The notes beneath the pieces were generated by a model. The model did not search any database, was not told the DNA's origin, and saw only the letters and a list, made by a program, of their open reading frames with translations. Of a DNA stretch of 64,000 nucleotides, positions 41,139 through 51,194 are shown in pieces. The first letter of the stretch is position 1, and each line of letters opens with the position of its first letter. The DNA is taken from contig NZ_CP107902.1 in the NCBI RefSeq assembly GCF_036013935.1, positions 4,311,001-4,375,000 of the forward strand. Direction: 5' to 3'. A program made the translations under genes and the position numbers. The DNA is from Streptomyces sp. NBC_00461. Lineage in GTDB: Bacteria > Actinomycetota > Actinomycetes > Streptomycetales > Streptomycetaceae.

Positions 41139-41651
41139 ATGTCCACCAACACATCCCCCCATACCCGGGCCCTCTCGCTGACCGCCGCACTCCTCACCGC
41201 GAGCGTCGCCCTCTACATAGCCCTCGTGGCCTTCGGCAACATCACGGACTTCGGTACCAACCAGGCGTTCGTACAACACGTTCTGGCCATGGACACCACG
41301 TTCAAGGACGACGACCTGATGTGGAGAGCCATCACCAACAAGGGCCTGCAGAACGCTGCTTACGTCCTCATCATCGTCTGGGAGACCCTGGCCGCCCTCG
41401 TCCTCGCCTACGGCACCTGGCTCTGGTCCCGCCGCGACCACACCCGCGCCCGCACCGTCTCCACCTACGGCCTGCTGATGCTCCTGCTGCTCTTCGGCGC
41501 CGGGTTCATCGCGATCGGCGGGGAGTGGTTCTCCATGTGGCAGTCGAAGACGTGGAACGGGCTGGAGGCGGCAACCCGCGTCATCGTGTTCACCGGGTTC
41601 GTCCTGATCGTGAACCACCTGCCGTTCCGGGACACGGACAAAACCGCCTGA
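41139..41651 (+). CDS. DUF2165 small membrane protein
   Basis: The product of about 170 residues has four membrane helices (ALLTASVALYIALVAFGNI; AAYVLIIVWETLAALVLAYGTW; YGLLMLLLLFGAGFIAIGGEWF; ATRVIVFTGFVLIVNHLPF). The DUF2165 pattern FGNITDFGTNQAFVQHVLAMDTTF is clear. The family is uncharacterised. The start may be this ATG or one three codons earlier at 41130. A strong hairpin follows the stop, so the gene is probably monocistronic. Confidence 0.85.
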   Translation: MSTNTSPHTRALSLTAALLTASVALYIALVAFGNITDFGTNQAFVQHVLAMDTTFKDDDLMWRAITNKGLQNAAYVLIIVWETLAALVLAYGTWLWSRRDHTRARTVSTYGLLMLLLLFGAGFIAIGGEWFSMWQSKTWNGLEAATRVIVFTGFVLIVNHLPFRDTDKTA

Positions 41652-41663
41652 CCGTTGCCACGA

Positions 41664-41693
41664 CAGGACCCCCACGTGCGTGGGGGTCCTGTG
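41664..41693 (+). terminator. 14-bp stem hairpin after DUF2165
   Basis: ACAGGACCCCCACG pairs perfectly with CGTGGGGGTCCTGT around a two-base centre (four-base effective loop), 12 bases after the stop codon. This is the best simple terminator-like stem in the window, though without a downstream T-run. Confidence 0.8.
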
Positions 41694-41747
41694 AACCCAG
41701 CAGGTACATCCGCGTCCCGCCGACCGCGTTCCGTTCAAATAGCAGGC

Positions 41748-42740
41748 ATGACCAGGGGCATACCGCGCGCGGGGGCACGCAGCAGACAGCTTCGGAGAAT
41801 CGCGGAGCGCCGGGCTGGAGCGGGCCCATCCGCCGGGCAGCGGGCCGGAGTTCCGGTGGGAGCGCGTCGGCCGGGACAGCGCCGGAGGGCGCCGGAGCGC
41901 AACGGCGCCCGTGCCGCCCTGCCGACGGCCGCCGGAGCGGGGGATCCGTGGCAGCGGGCGGGTCTCGTCGCGGCGATGCTCCCGGGGCTGGCGGCGGTCG
42001 CCGCACTGGTCTTCACCTGGGTGTCCGTGTGGCAGGTGTCCCAGGAACTGACCATCTCCCAGCAGGGACAGAGCGCGGACCGGTTCGACAGGGCCATCGA
42101 GCGGCTGGACGACGGCTCCGCGAACATCCGCCGAGGCGCCGTCTTTTCACTGCAGGGCGTGATGGAGGACTATCCGCGGCTCCAGCCCGCGGTGATCTCC
42201 GCCCTGTCCGAGTACATCCACGACCATGCCTCCAAGAAACCGGTCACGCCGGACAAGGCGCCCGACATCCAGGCGGCGCTCTCCGTGCTCGGCCAGCGCG
42301 ACCCGGCCCACGACCGCGGCCGCGCCATCGATCTCAGAGGCGTCCGGCTGGACGACATCGACCTCAGGCGGGCCAACCTGGGCGGGGCGAACCTCGCCGG
42401 CGCGGTCCTCTCCCACAGCAACCTGGAGGGCTCGGTACTGTCCGGCGCCGACCTTCACGGCGCCGTCCTCAACGCCACCGTGCTGACCGGCGCGGACCTG
42501 TCCAACGCCCGCCTCGACTCCGCCCGGTTGAGAGCCGCGGTCCTGGTGAGCGCGGATCTTCGCAACGCCTCGCTGCACAAGGCGGACCTGCGGAAGGCGG
42601 ACCTGACCGACGCGGACCTGGGCGGAGCCGATCTCAGCGCGGCGGAGCTCGCCGGAGTCGACGGGGACCCGCCGACGTCGCAACCGAGCGCCACCCCCGG
42701 CTCCCCGCGCCCGGCCGGCCCGCGGGACGCGGCGCGATGA
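41748..42740 (+). CDS. membrane-anchored pentapeptide-repeat protein
   Basis: The 330-residue protein has a basic, low-complexity cytosolic N-terminus of about 80 residues and one helix (LVAAMLPGLAAVAALVFTWVSVW). A coiled-coil/HEAT-like stretch with RFDRAIERLDDGSANIRRGAVFSLQGV follows, the usual preface of Streptomyces pentapeptide proteins. A repeat domain of about 100 residues (ANLGGANLAGAVLSHSNLEGSVLSGADL and onward) is next. Pentapeptide repeats build a right-handed beta-helix used for protein contacts; a DNA-mimic function is possible but not implied here. The start ATG is chosen by position; the open frame above it contains the upstream terminator. Confidence 0.82.
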   Translation: MTRGIPRAGARSRQLRRIAERRAGAGPSAGQRAGVPVGARRPGQRRRAPERNGARAALPTAAGAGDPWQRAGLVAAMLPGLAAVAALVFTWVSVWQVSQELTISQQGQSADRFDRAIERLDDGSANIRRGAVFSLQGVMEDYPRLQPAVISALSEYIHDHASKKPVTPDKAPDIQAALSVLGQRDPAHDRGRAIDLRGVRLDDIDLRRANLGGANLAGAVLSHSNLEGSVLSGADLHGAVLNATVLTGADLSNARLDSARLRAAVLVSADLRNASLHKADLRKADLTDADLGGADLSAAELAGVDGDPPTSQPSATPGSPRPAGPRDAAR

Positions 42741-42746
42741 CCGGCG

Positions 42747-43310
42747 TCAGCCGACCACCACGACCTTCGTCGCCGCCGTCCCGAACGTCCACACCGCCGA
42801 GCCGTCCGCCGCCCGCATCCGGATACCGCCCGTCGGGGTTCCGGAGGCGGGGGGCGGTGAGGTGCCGTCGACCGCGTTGGAGAAGGCGATGTTGGAGCCG
42901 GACCTGACCGTGAAGTACACGATGTGTTCGATCTTCACGCCGTCGGAGCCGGTGATGGGACCCTCGGTGCGCGTGCCGACCGTGTAGGTGCCGGGGTCGG
43001 GGCTGACGGTCCCCGGCCACACCGCGAAGGCACGGCGCGTCGCGTCGCTCGCGTCGACCAGCCACACCGTCTTCTGCCCGAGGGAGTAGACGATGCGCCG
43101 CCCGGTGCCGGAGCCGTCCGGCACCGTGGCCGGTGCCCTGGACCTGGTGGGCTTGGGATGCGCGCCCGCCGACGCCGACGCGCTCGGCCGGGCGGCGACC
43201 GCACGGGGCTTGGCCCCCTTGTCGGCCTGTTCGGCCAGGACGACCACAGCGGCGATCGCTCCCACCGTGAGACCGGTCACCCAGACCTTCGGGGCTGGCA
43301 CGGCACGCAT
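42747..43310 (-). CDS. L,D-transpeptidase-like protein lacking the catalytic cysteine
   Basis: The 187-residue protein has an N-terminal anchor (VWVTGLTVGAIAAVVVLAEQ), a proline/alanine linker, and a YkuD-like domain (RIVYSLGQKTVWLVDASDATRRAFAVWPG, YTVGTRT, VYFTV). The family catalytic motif SHGCIRM corresponds to TGGIRM here, so the nucleophilic cysteine and the preceding Ser-His are missing. It is therefore likely a non-enzymatic peptidoglycan-binding relative. The ATG is listed; an in-frame GTG at 43301 has better spacing from GAGGAG. It converges with the pentapeptide gene, six bases apart. Confidence 0.68.
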   Translation of the reverse strand: MRAVPAPKVWVTGLTVGAIAAVVVLAEQADKGAKPRAVAARPSASASAGAHPKPTRSRAPATVPDGSGTGRRIVYSLGQKTVWLVDASDATRRAFAVWPGTVSPDPGTYTVGTRTEGPITGSDGVKIEHIVYFTVRSGSNIAFSNAVDGTSPPPASGTPTGGIRMRAADGSAVWTFGTAATKVVVVG

Positions 43311-43385
43311 CTCCTCAGCTACGGATCCCCGTGGAGGAATCCCCGTCGTAGGAATCCCCGTCCAACGGGGGTCGGATCATCGTAC

Positions 43386-45971
43386 TCAGTCCAGGACCGG
43401 CAGCAGCTCCGGCAGATGCCCGTCCGACACCGCCGCGGCCCGCTGCCGCTCCTGGGACACCTCGCCGTACAGCGTCGTGCGCGGCTTCGCCGGACGTCCC
43501 GCCGCCTCGGCCACCGCGATCAGGTCCTTGACCGACTTGTAAGAGCCGTAGGAGGAGCCCGCCATGCGGGAGATGGTCTCCTCCATGAGGGTGCCGCCCA
43601 GGTCGTTCGCGCCGGAGCGGAGCATCTCCGCCGCGCCCTCCGTGCCCAGCTTCACCCAGCTGGTCTGGATGTTGGGGATGTACGGGTGCAGGAGGAGCCG
43701 GGCCATCGCCGTCACCGCGCGGTTGTCGCGGGTCGACGGGCCGGGGCGCGCGATCCCCGCCAGGTACACGGGCGCGTTCGTGTGGATGAAGGGGAGGGTC
43801 ACGAACTCCGTGAAACCGCCGGTCTGTTGCTGGATCCGGCCCAGGGTCCGCAGGTGCCCCAGCCAGTGCCTGGGCTGGTCCACGTGGCCGTACATCATCG
43901 TCGACGACGACCGGATGCCCAGCTCGTGCGCGGTCGTGATCACCTCGATCCATGTCGCCGCGGGCAGCTTGCCCTTGGTCAGGATCCAGCGGACCTCGTC
44001 GTCGAGGATCTCGGCCGCCGTCCCGGGCATGGTGTCCAGGCCCGCTTCCTTCGCGGCGCTCAGCCACTCCCGGATCGACATGCCGGTGCGCGTCGCGCCG
44101 TTGACCACCTCCATCGGCGAGAAGGCGTGTACGTGCATAGCAGGGACGCGCTCCTTCACCGCCCGTGCGATGTCGAAGTACGCCGTCCCCGGCAGGTCGG
44201 GATGGATGCCGCCCTGCATGCAGACCTCCACCGCGCCCACCTCCCACGCCTGTTGGGCGCGGTCCGCGACCTGGTCCAGCGACAGCGTGTAGGCGTCCGC
44301 GTCCGTGCGGCGCTGCGCGAAGGCGCAGAAGCGGCAGCCGGTGTAGCAGACGTTGGTGAAGTTGATGTTCCGCGTGACGATGTACGTCACGTCGTCGCCG
44401 ACCGCCGACTTCCGCACGTCGTCGGCGATCCGCGTCAGGGCGTCCAGCGCGGGGCCGTCCGCGTGCAGCAGGGCGAGGGCCTCCTCGTCCGTGAGCCGCG
44501 TCGGGTCGTCGGCGGCGGTGCGCAGTGCCTCGCGCACGTCCGTGTCGATGCGCTGGGGCACCATCCCGGGTGCCGCCGCCTCCCGGAGCTCGGCCCAGTC
44601 GCCGTACACCTCGTCGAAGTCGTCGCGGCGGTCGGACGTACGGCCCTCGGTGTCGATGGAGGCGTGCAGGTCCGTACGGCCGGAGGAGATGAAGGCCTCC
44701 TCCGGTTCCTGCCACGCGTGGCCCTCGACCACCGCGTCGGGGAGCGCCAGGCCCGTCTCGGGGTCGGCCAGCGCCCGTACGTGCGGGCGCAGGCGCGGGT
44801 CCAGCCAGGGCTCGCCGCGCTGTACGAACTCCGGGTACACGCAGAGGCGTTCGCGCAGCGAGAAGCCGGCGGCCTGCGACCGCGCGGCCAGCTCCTCGAT
44901 CTGCGGCCAGGGGCGCTCGGGGTTCACGTGGTCGATCGTCAGCGGCGACACCCCGCCCCAGTCGTCGATGCCCGCGCCGATCAGCCGCTCGTACTCGGAG
45001 TCCACCAGGTTGGGAGGGGCCTGGAGGCAGGCGCTCGGACCCATGATGAGCCGGGCCACCGCCACCGTCGCCACCAGTTCGTCCAACTCGGCGTCCGGCA
45101 TGCCCCGCATCGCCGTGTCCGGCTTGGCGCGGAAGTTCTGGATGATCAGTTCCTGGATGGAGTGGTAGGCCCGGGACACCTTCCGCAGCGCGAAGAGGGA
45201 CTCGGCGCGCTCCTCGTACGTCTCGCCGATGCCGATCAGGATCCCGGACGTGAAGGGTACGGAGGAGCGGCCCGCGTCCTCCAGGACGCGCAACCGCACG
45301 GCCGGTTCCTTGTCGGGGGAGCCGTGGTGCGGGCCGCCGGGCTCGGACCACAGGCGGGTGGCGGTCGTCTCCAGCATCATGCCCATGGACGGGGCCACGG
45401 GCTTGAGCCGCTGGAAGTCCGTCCAGGACATGACGCCCGGGTTGAGGTGGGGCAGCAGGCCCGTCTCCTCCAGGATGCGGATGGAGATGGCCCGGACGTA
45501 GGCGATCGTGTCGTCGTAGCCGTGCGCGTCGAGCCACTCGCGCGCCTCGGGCCAGCGGTCCTCGGGCTTGTCGCCGAGGGTGATCAGGGCTTCCTTGCAG
45601 CCGAGCGCGGCACCCTTGCGGGCGATGTCGAGGACCTCGTCCGGGGACATGAACATCCCGTGCCCGGCACGGCGCAGCTTGCCGGGGACGGTGACGAAGG
45701 TGCAGTAGTGGCACTTGTCCCGGCACAGGCGGGTGAGGGGGATGAAGACGCTCTTCGAGTACGTGATGACGCCGGGGCGGCCGGCCGCTTCGAGGCCCGC
45801 GTCACGGACCCGGCCGGCGGACGCGGCGAGGTCGTCGAGGGCCTCGCCGCGGGCCTGGAGGAGGACGGCCGCCTCGGTGACGTCGAGGGCCACGCCGTCC
45901 CGGGCACGTTTGAGGGCACGACGCATGGAGTTCTCGGTGGGGCCGGTTCCGGAGGTCGCGGAGGTCGTCAT
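43386..45971 (-). CDS. fbiC: bifunctional FO synthase (CofG/CofH fusion)
   Basis: The 861-residue protein joins two radical SAM enzymes. The N-terminal CofG-like half has [10 protein letters not shown] and the C-terminal CofH-like half has [10 protein letters not shown], each a CxxxCxxC cluster motif. Together they make 7,8-didemethyl-8-hydroxy-5-deazariboflavin (FO), the chromophore of coenzyme F420, from tyrosine and the flavin precursor 5-amino-6-ribitylaminouracil. The length equals the actinobacterial FbiC. The start ATG giving [10 protein letters not shown] is likely. Several F420-linked oxidoreductase genes lie within 20 kb. Confidence 0.96.
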   Translation of the reverse strand: MTTSATSGTGPTENSMRRALKRARDGVALDVTEAAVLLQARGEALDDLAASAGRVRDAGLEAAGRPGVITYSKSVFIPLTRLCRDKCHYCTFVTVPGKLRRAGHGMFMSPDEVLDIARKGAALGCKEALITLGDKPEDRWPEAREWLDAHGYDDTIAYVRAISIRILEETGLLPHLNPGVMSWTDFQRLKPVAPSMGMMLETTATRLWSEPGGPHHGSPDKEPAVRLRVLEDAGRSSVPFTSGILIGIGETYEERAESLFALRKVSRAYHSIQELIIQNFRAKPDTAMRGMPDAELDELVATVAVARLIMGPSACLQAPPNLVDSEYERLIGAGIDDWGGVSPLTIDHVNPERPWPQIEELAARSQAAGFSLRERLCVYPEFVQRGEPWLDPRLRPHVRALADPETGLALPDAVVEGHAWQEPEEAFISSGRTDLHASIDTEGRTSDRRDDFDEVYGDWAELREAAAPGMVPQRIDTDVREALRTAADDPTRLTDEEALALLHADGPALDALTRIADDVRKSAVGDDVTYIVTRNINFTNVCYTGCRFCAFAQRRTDADAYTLSLDQVADRAQQAWEVGAVEVCMQGGIHPDLPGTAYFDIARAVKERVPAMHVHAFSPMEVVNGATRTGMSIREWLSAAKEAGLDTMPGTAAEILDDEVRWILTKGKLPAATWIEVITTAHELGIRSSSTMMYGHVDQPRHWLGHLRTLGRIQQQTGGFTEFVTLPFIHTNAPVYLAGIARPGPSTRDNRAVTAMARLLLHPYIPNIQTSWVKLGTEGAAEMLRSGANDLGGTLMEETISRMAGSSYGSYKSVKDLIAVAEAAGRPAKPRTTLYGEVSQERQRAAAVSDGHLPELLPVLD

Positions 45972-46040
45972 CCTTCGAGCATACGAGCGAGGTGATCAGG
46001 TCGGGCAGGCGCCGCCCGATCCGCCCTGGCCCCCCGCCCG

Positions 46041-46934
46041 TTACACGGTGTCACTGGCAGCGGGACCTCCGGCGACACGGAAACCCGGAGAACCCAGGGA
46101 CCCCAGGGAGTCCAGCACCCTCAGCACCTCCGCCTCCCCCGCCGGCGGCAGCTGCACCACGACCTCCTCGATGCCGAGGTCCGCGTAGTGCGCGAGCTTG
46201 CCCGGGGTCGGGAAGACCGCGTACGGGACCACCTGCAGCGCCTCCGGGTCGCGGCCCGCCTCGGCCCAGGCCCTGCGGAGCACCGGCAAGGACTCCGACA
46301 GCCCGCGCCCGCCGATCGGCATCCAGCCGTCGGCGTACTCGCAGATGTGGGAGACGAGCTTGGGGCCGGCCGCCCCGCCGATGAGCGTGCGCGGGCCGAC
46401 GACCGGGCCGCGCGGCTTCTGTACGGGCTTCGGGTACGCGGACGAGGCCCGCACGCTCCCGAACTCCCCCTCGTGGGCGGTCGGTTCCTCCGACCACAGC
46501 GCGCGCATCAGGGCCATCCGGTCGCGGACCAGATCGCGCCGCGTACGCCACTCCACTCCGTGGTCGGCGGCCTCCTCGACGTTCCAGCCGAAGCCGAGGC
46601 CGAGCGTGAAGCGGCCCGCGGAGAGGTGGTCGAGGGTCGCGATCTGCTTGGCGAGGTCGATCGGGTCGTGCTGGGCGACCAGCGTGATGCCGGTGCCGAG
46701 GCCGAGGCGCTCGGTGACCGCGGCGGCCTGGCCGAGCGCGACGAAGGGGTCGAGGGTGCGGCCGTACTCGGGCGGCAGCTCGCCGCCCGCCGGGTACGGC
46801 GTCACGCGCTCCACCGGGATGTGCGTGTGCTCGGGCAGATACAGACCGGCGAAACCGCGCTGCTCCAGCTCACGGGCGAGCCGGACGGGGGCGATGGTCT
46901 CGTCGGTGAGGAAGATCGTCACGGCGATGCGCAT
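46041..46934 (-). CDS. LLM-class F420-dependent oxidoreductase
   Basis: The 297-residue luciferase-like TIM-barrel protein has LARELEQRGFAGLYLPEHTHIPV, a TERLGLGTGITLVAQHDPIDLAKQIATLDHLSAGR core and GLGFGWNVEEA, the standard fingerprint of F420-dependent LLM enzymes in actinobacteria. It probably moves hydride between F420H2 and an unknown substrate. It lies 69 bases upstream of fbiC on the same strand and could be cotranscribed. The ATG giving MRIAVTIFL is preferred; longer open sequence above it looks non-coding. Confidence 0.9.
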   Translation of the reverse strand: MRIAVTIFLTDETIAPVRLARELEQRGFAGLYLPEHTHIPVERVTPYPAGGELPPEYGRTLDPFVALGQAAAVTERLGLGTGITLVAQHDPIDLAKQIATLDHLSAGRFTLGLGFGWNVEEAADHGVEWRTRRDLVRDRMALMRALWSEEPTAHEGEFGSVRASSAYPKPVQKPRGPVVGPRTLIGGAAGPKLVSHICEYADGWMPIGGRGLSESLPVLRRAWAEAGRDPEALQVVPYAVFPTPGKLAHYADLGIEEVVVQLPPAGEAEVLRVLDSLGSLGSPGFRVAGGPAASDTV

Positions 46935-47091
46935 GTCCCATCTGTACCGGCCTGGAATCCAGATGTCCATACCGACCAGTCGGCCCCAATTACGGTCGGA
47001 ATCCCCCCTGACCTCCGTGTACATGACATATCGTGGCGCCGATTCCCTTCCCGTTCACGGGAGTTCACGACCGGACCCGAAGGTGGCCCGT

Positions 47092-48633
47092 ATGTGTGAG
47101 GACACGCACGGCATCGGGCGACGCGCTCTGTTCGTGACGGGCGCGGCCGCCGCACTTACGTTGGGAAGCGTGAGCTTCGCTGCGGCCGACGGCCAGGACC
47201 AAGGTGACCAGGGTGACCACGGTGACCAGGGCACCCGGAGGACGGCGACGATCCGCGGCACCCTGCCCCCGGGGTCGCCGGACTTCGTGTACGTGCCGGT
47301 CGAAGTCCCGTCCGGGGTACGGGAGATCAAGGTCGCCTACACCTACGACAAGCCGTCCGTCCCGGCCGGCACCCAGGGCAACGCCCTGGACATCGGCCTC
47401 TTCGACGAGCACGGCACCGACCTGGGCGGCCGGGGCTTCCGCGGCTGGTCGGGCGGGGCGCGCTCGGAGTTCTTCGTCCGGGCGGACGACGCCACCCCCG
47501 GTTATGTGCCCGGGCCCGTGCGGGAGGGCACCTGGTACGTGGCGCTGGGCCCGTACACGGTCGCGCCGCAGGGTCTGTCGTACGAGCTCACGATCACGCT
47601 GACGTACGGGGAGCCCGGCGAGACGCCGCGGCCGGTGTACCCGCCCTCACGTGCCGTCGGCCGGGGCCGGGCCTGGTACCGCGGCGACTGCCACCTCCAC
47701 TCCTGGTACTCCGACGGGCGCCGCACCCCGGCCGAGATCGCGGCCCTCGCGCGGGCGGCCGGCCTCGACTTCATCAACACCTCGGACCACAACACGCACA
47801 CCTCGCACCCCCATTGGGCCGGCGAGGCGGGCGACGACCTCCTCGTCCTTCTCGGCGAGGAGATCACCACGCGCAACGGGCACGTCGTCGCGCTCGGCAC
47901 CGAGCCCGGCACCTTCGTCGACTGGCGCTATCGGGCCCGCGACAACCGCTTCGGCACGTACGCCCGCCGGATCCGCCGGGCGGGCGGCCTGGTGGTCCCC
48001 GCCCATCCGCACGCCACCTGCATCGGCTGCGGCTGGAAGTTCGGTTTCGGCGAGGCGGACGCGGTCGAGGTGTGGAACGGCCCATGGACGCCGGACGACG
48101 AGGTGAACCTGGCCGAATGGGACAACCTGCTGGTCGCGTCCGTGCGCGAGGGGCGCACGTGGCTCCCGGCCATGGGCAACAGCGACGCGCACCGGGACCC
48201 CGACGTCGTCGGACTCCCCCAGACGGTCGTCCTCGCCGACGACCTGACCCGGGAGGCGATCCAGGACGGCATCCGCGCGGGCCGCTCCTACGTCGCCGAG
48301 TCGAAGAACGTCTCGCTGTCCTTCACGGCGACCGGCGGCAAGGGGCAGCACGCGGGCATCGGCGAGCGACTGGAGGCCGGCCCCGACACCCCCGTCACCA
48401 TCCGCGTGGAGGCCTCGGGCGCCCCGCGCTGCACGATCCGCATCGTCACCGACCAGGGAGTGCTGTTCACCAGCGACCCGCTGCCGGTCACCGGCTCCGG
48501 CACGGCGGAATGGCACACGACACCGGCGTACGCGGCCTACGCACGGGCCGAGTTGCGGCACGAGACGGCGGTGGGGCCGCTGCCGGGGGTGATGGCGGCG
48601 TTCACGAACCCGATCTTTTTGGGGCACCGGTGA
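47092..48633 (+). CDS. exported PHP/CehA-McbA-type metallophosphoesterase
   Basis: The 513-residue protein starts with a twin-arginine-like signal (GIGRRALFVTGAAAALTLG). A beta-sandwich domain follows (residues about 45-185), then a PHP domain with DCHLHSWYSDG, TSDHNTHTSH, a VVPAHPHATC histidine cluster, EVWNG and GNSDAHRD. This is the CehA/McbA-like family named after carbaryl hydrolases; many members are exported phosphoesterases of unknown substrate. The start ATG follows AAGGTGG. It is divergent from the LLM gene across 157 bases. Confidence 0.88.
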   Translation: MCEDTHGIGRRALFVTGAAAALTLGSVSFAAADGQDQGDQGDHGDQGTRRTATIRGTLPPGSPDFVYVPVEVPSGVREIKVAYTYDKPSVPAGTQGNALDIGLFDEHGTDLGGRGFRGWSGGARSEFFVRADDATPGYVPGPVREGTWYVALGPYTVAPQGLSYELTITLTYGEPGETPRPVYPPSRAVGRGRAWYRGDCHLHSWYSDGRRTPAEIAALARAAGLDFINTSDHNTHTSHPHWAGEAGDDLLVLLGEEITTRNGHVVALGTEPGTFVDWRYRARDNRFGTYARRIRRAGGLVVPAHPHATCIGCGWKFGFGEADAVEVWNGPWTPDDEVNLAEWDNLLVASVREGRTWLPAMGNSDAHRDPDVVGLPQTVVLADDLTREAIQDGIRAGRSYVAESKNVSLSFTATGGKGQHAGIGERLEAGPDTPVTIRVEASGAPRCTIRIVTDQGVLFTSDPLPVTGSGTAEWHTTPAYAAYARAELRHETAVGPLPGVMAAFTNPIFLGHR

Positions 48634-48634
48634 G

Positions 48635-48652
48635 GTCGGGCGCGCGCCCGAC
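48635..48652. terminator. self-complementary stem between convergent genes
   Basis: GTCGGGCGC-GCGCCCGAC is an 18-base perfect palindrome beginning one base after the PHP gene stop and 20 bases before the stop of the convergent reductase gene. It could terminate both transcripts. Confidence 0.6.
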
Positions 48653-48672
48653 GGCCGGGCGGATGGCTCGGG

Positions 48673-49716
48673 TCAGGCGTTCTGCTGCTGCGGGTGCAGG
48701 TCGAGTGTGATGTGCGGGTCGAGCGCGCGCAGGAAGTCGGGGGCGTCGAAGATCTCGCCCGCGGAGACGACGCCGACGGTCTTGGTGCGGCCGGTCAGAA
48801 CGCGCTCAAGCGCCTCCGTGACGAGGGGCGCGGTGACGGCGTAGATGTCCTGGCCGCCGGCCGTGGCCCGGCGTTCGGCTCCGCCGGAGCGTACGACGAC
48901 GTCGACGAGGAAGGTCTGGTCCGAGCGCCCGCTGTCGTCGGTGGCGGTCGGGGCCGGCGTGTGGGGGGCGGAGACGTCTCGGGCCGCATCGGCGGTCATG
49001 TAGGTGGTCACGTCGGGGATGGCGAGGTGCTGGGGGACGGTGACGACGTCCGCCATCGTGAACTCCCCGATCACCGGCCGGGGTCCCATCGGTTCCGGGA
49101 AGGTCCACTCCAGGGTGGGCGCGGCGTCGGTGCGGTGCTCCCACTGTCCGCCGCTGTAGCGCAGGCGGTGGTCGCCGCGTCGCTCGCGGGAGACCGCGCC
49201 CGAGAGCCGGGTACCGGCGGTGGGGTGCCAGTTGCTGAGCGCGTAGGCGATGTGTGCCTCGTCGGCTTCGGTCCAGTCGCCCATCGCCGCGGTGGCCAGC
49301 AGGTCGCCGAGGCCGCCGAAGAAGGCCATGGCCGGGACGACCACCGCTCCCGCGGCCCGGGCCCGCTCGCGGTAGTGGGCGAAGGTGTCGAGGTTGGCCT
49401 CCAGTTCGGCGGCCACGTCCAGGTAGGGGATCTTCGCGCGGAGCGCGGCCTCGATCACGGGGCCGACGGTCGAGGCGAAGGGGCCGGCGCAGTTGATGAC
49501 CGCCGCCGTTCCCGCCAGGGCCCGGTCCAGCGAGTCCGGGTCGTCGACGGACGCCACCCGGGCCTCCAGCCCGTGCTCCTGGGCCAGCTCCGCCAAGGTC
49601 TGCGCGTTGCGCCCGGACAGCACCGGGACGAACCCGCGCGCGGCCAGTTCCGCGACCACGAACCGTCCGGTGTGACCGTATGCGCCGAACACCGTCACCA
49701 GCTGACCTGACCCCAT
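48673..49716 (-). CDS. saccharopine-dehydrogenase-like / trans-acting enoyl reductase family
   Basis: The 347-residue protein begins with a Rossmann motif (TVFGAYGHTGRFVVAELAARG), then NCAGPFASTVGPVIEAALRAKIPYLDVAAE and VVPAMAFFGGLGDLLATAA. This fits the saccharopine dehydrogenase-like NAD(P)-binding family, whose members include the mycobacterial trans-acting enoyl reductase. The substrate is unknown. The start ATG has GAGGGG upstream. It is divergent from a GlxA-type regulator across 133 bases and is probably its target. Confidence 0.82.
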   Translation of the reverse strand: MGSGQLVTVFGAYGHTGRFVVAELAARGFVPVLSGRNAQTLAELAQEHGLEARVASVDDPDSLDRALAGTAAVINCAGPFASTVGPVIEAALRAKIPYLDVAAELEANLDTFAHYRERARAAGAVVVPAMAFFGGLGDLLATAAMGDWTEADEAHIAYALSNWHPTAGTRLSGAVSRERRGDHRLRYSGGQWEHRTDAAPTLEWTFPEPMGPRPVIGEFTMADVVTVPQHLAIPDVTTYMTADAARDVSAPHTPAPTATDDSGRSDQTFLVDVVVRSGGAERRATAGGQDIYAVTAPLVTEALERVLTGRTKTVGVVSAGEIFDAPDFLRALDPHITLDLHPQQQNA

Positions 49717-49849
49717 GAGACCGACCCCTCCATGCACTCTCGAACGCCCGCTGCGATGTCGATCCGCTGCGGCCCGACACCCACAGCCTGCCCCTCCGAC
49801 AGCACCCCGCGCGAGCGTCGGAAACGACACGCCGCGTACAGTTTCGGAC

Positions 49850-50785
49850 ATGCCCGCTGTTGCACTGGCCGTCACCGACGGCATGCTCCACTACGAACTG
49901 TCCGTGGCCGTCGAGGTCTTCGGAGCCGAGCTGACCCACGTCGTGGACCCCTGGTACGACTTCTCCCTCTGCGGGAGCGGCCCGGTGCACATCGGCCGCT
50001 TCCGCCTGGACCCCGACCACGGACTCGACCACCTCGCGCAGGCGGACACAGTGATCGTCCCCGGCTGGGCCGACACCGACCGCGAGCCGCCCGCCGAGTT
50101 GGTCGAGGCGGTGCGTGCGGCCCACGCGGCCGGTGCCCGCGTGGCCTCACTGTGCACGGGCGCCTTCGTCCTGGGCGCGGCAGGACTGCTAGACGGCAGG
50201 CGCGCCACCACACACTGGGCCCACACTCGGGAACTGGCCCGGCGCCACCCGGCGGCCACCGTCGATCCGGACGTCCTCTACGTCGACAACGGCGACGTCC
50301 TCACCTCCGCGGGCAAGGCCGCCGCCATGGACCTGTGCCTGCACCTGGTCCGCCTCGACCACGGCTCGGCCAACGCCAACAAGATCGCCCGACGCCTGGT
50401 GGTGCCACCCCACCGCGACGGCGGCCAGGCCCAGTTCATCGCCACCCCGCTCCCCGCCCCGGGCAACCACCCCCTGGGCCAGCTCTTCCCCTGGGCGCTG
50501 GAGCGGCTGGACCAGCCGCTGACCGTGGAGGACCTGGCCCGCCAGGCCCGTATGAGCTCACGCCACCTCGGCCGCCACTTCAGGCACCTCACCGGCACCA
50601 CGCCACTGCAATGGCTCCACACCCAGCGCATTCGCCACGCCCAGGAACTGCTGGAGACGACCGACGCCACCGTGGACACCATCGCCGCGGCCACCGGCAT
50701 GGGCACCGCCACTACCCTGCGCCGTCACTTCCACCGCAGCGTCGGCGTCCCACCCGACACCTACCGCCGCACCTTCCGTCCCTGA
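49850..50785 (+). CDS. GlxA-type AraC regulator (DJ-1/PfpI plus HTH)
   Basis: The 311-residue protein has an N-terminal DJ-1/PfpI-like domain (LHYELSVAVEVFG; ASLCTGAFVLGAAGLLDGRRATTHW with the elbow cysteine). It ends with an AraC/XylS HTH pair (LTVEDLARQARMSSRHLGRHF and VDTIAAATGMGTATTLRRHFHRSVG). Such regulators usually control the divergent neighbour, here the saccharopine-dehydrogenase-like gene. The inducer is unknown. Confidence 0.92.
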   Translation: MPAVALAVTDGMLHYELSVAVEVFGAELTHVVDPWYDFSLCGSGPVHIGRFRLDPDHGLDHLAQADTVIVPGWADTDREPPAELVEAVRAAHAAGARVASLCTGAFVLGAAGLLDGRRATTHWAHTRELARRHPAATVDPDVLYVDNGDVLTSAGKAAAMDLCLHLVRLDHGSANANKIARRLVVPPHRDGGQAQFIATPLPAPGNHPLGQLFPWALERLDQPLTVEDLARQARMSSRHLGRHFRHLTGTTPLQWLHTQRIRHAQELLETTDATVDTIAAATGMGTATTLRRHFHRSVGVPPDTYRRTFRP

Positions 50786-50822
50786 AGGAGCAGTTGCGAG
50801 AAGGTCGACGGGTGGGCGCCAC

Positions 50823-51194
50823 TCAGCACTGGGGCAGCAGGTCTTGAGCGCGCCAGAAGTCCGCGTCGGTCAGGTTGACCATGTTGACGTACACGTTGGT
50901 GTGGCCGGTGTCATCGTCGGTGCGGAGCCAGGCACCAGAGGTGTGGTCGTTGCCCTGGTACCAGTCCCCGGCGGTCCAGCAGTAGAAGTAGTTGCGACCT
51001 GCGTAGAGCGTTCCTGCGTGGCTGTGCAGGTTGGGCTGGTAGTGGGTCCACTGGGTGACGGAGGTTGTCAGGTAGACCTTGGCTCGCGCCTGCGCGGGGG
51101 CTGCCTGCGCAGGACCGGCGCCGGCGATGGCACCGACCAGACCCGTAGCGGCCAGCAGACCAATGAGACTGTGGCGAAGGCGATGCTTGCGCAT
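50823..51194 (-). CDS. secreted small protein
   Basis: The 123-residue product has a typical signal peptide (MRKHRLRHSLIGLLAATGLVG, cleavage near AQA-AP). The mature domain of about 88 residues has two cysteines (YFYCWTAGDWYQG and the C-terminal LLPQC). The alternation of aromatic and polar residues suggests a small SH3-like beta-barrel. This resembles unnamed secreted proteins frequent in Streptomyces. AGGGAG is nine bases before the ATG. Function is unknown. Confidence 0.78.
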   Translation of the reverse strand: MRKHRLRHSLIGLLAATGLVGAIAGAGPAQAAPAQARAKVYLTTSVTQWTHYQPNLHSHAGTLYAGRNYFYCWTAGDWYQGNDHTSGAWLRTDDDTGHTNVYVNMVNLTDADFWRAQDLLPQC

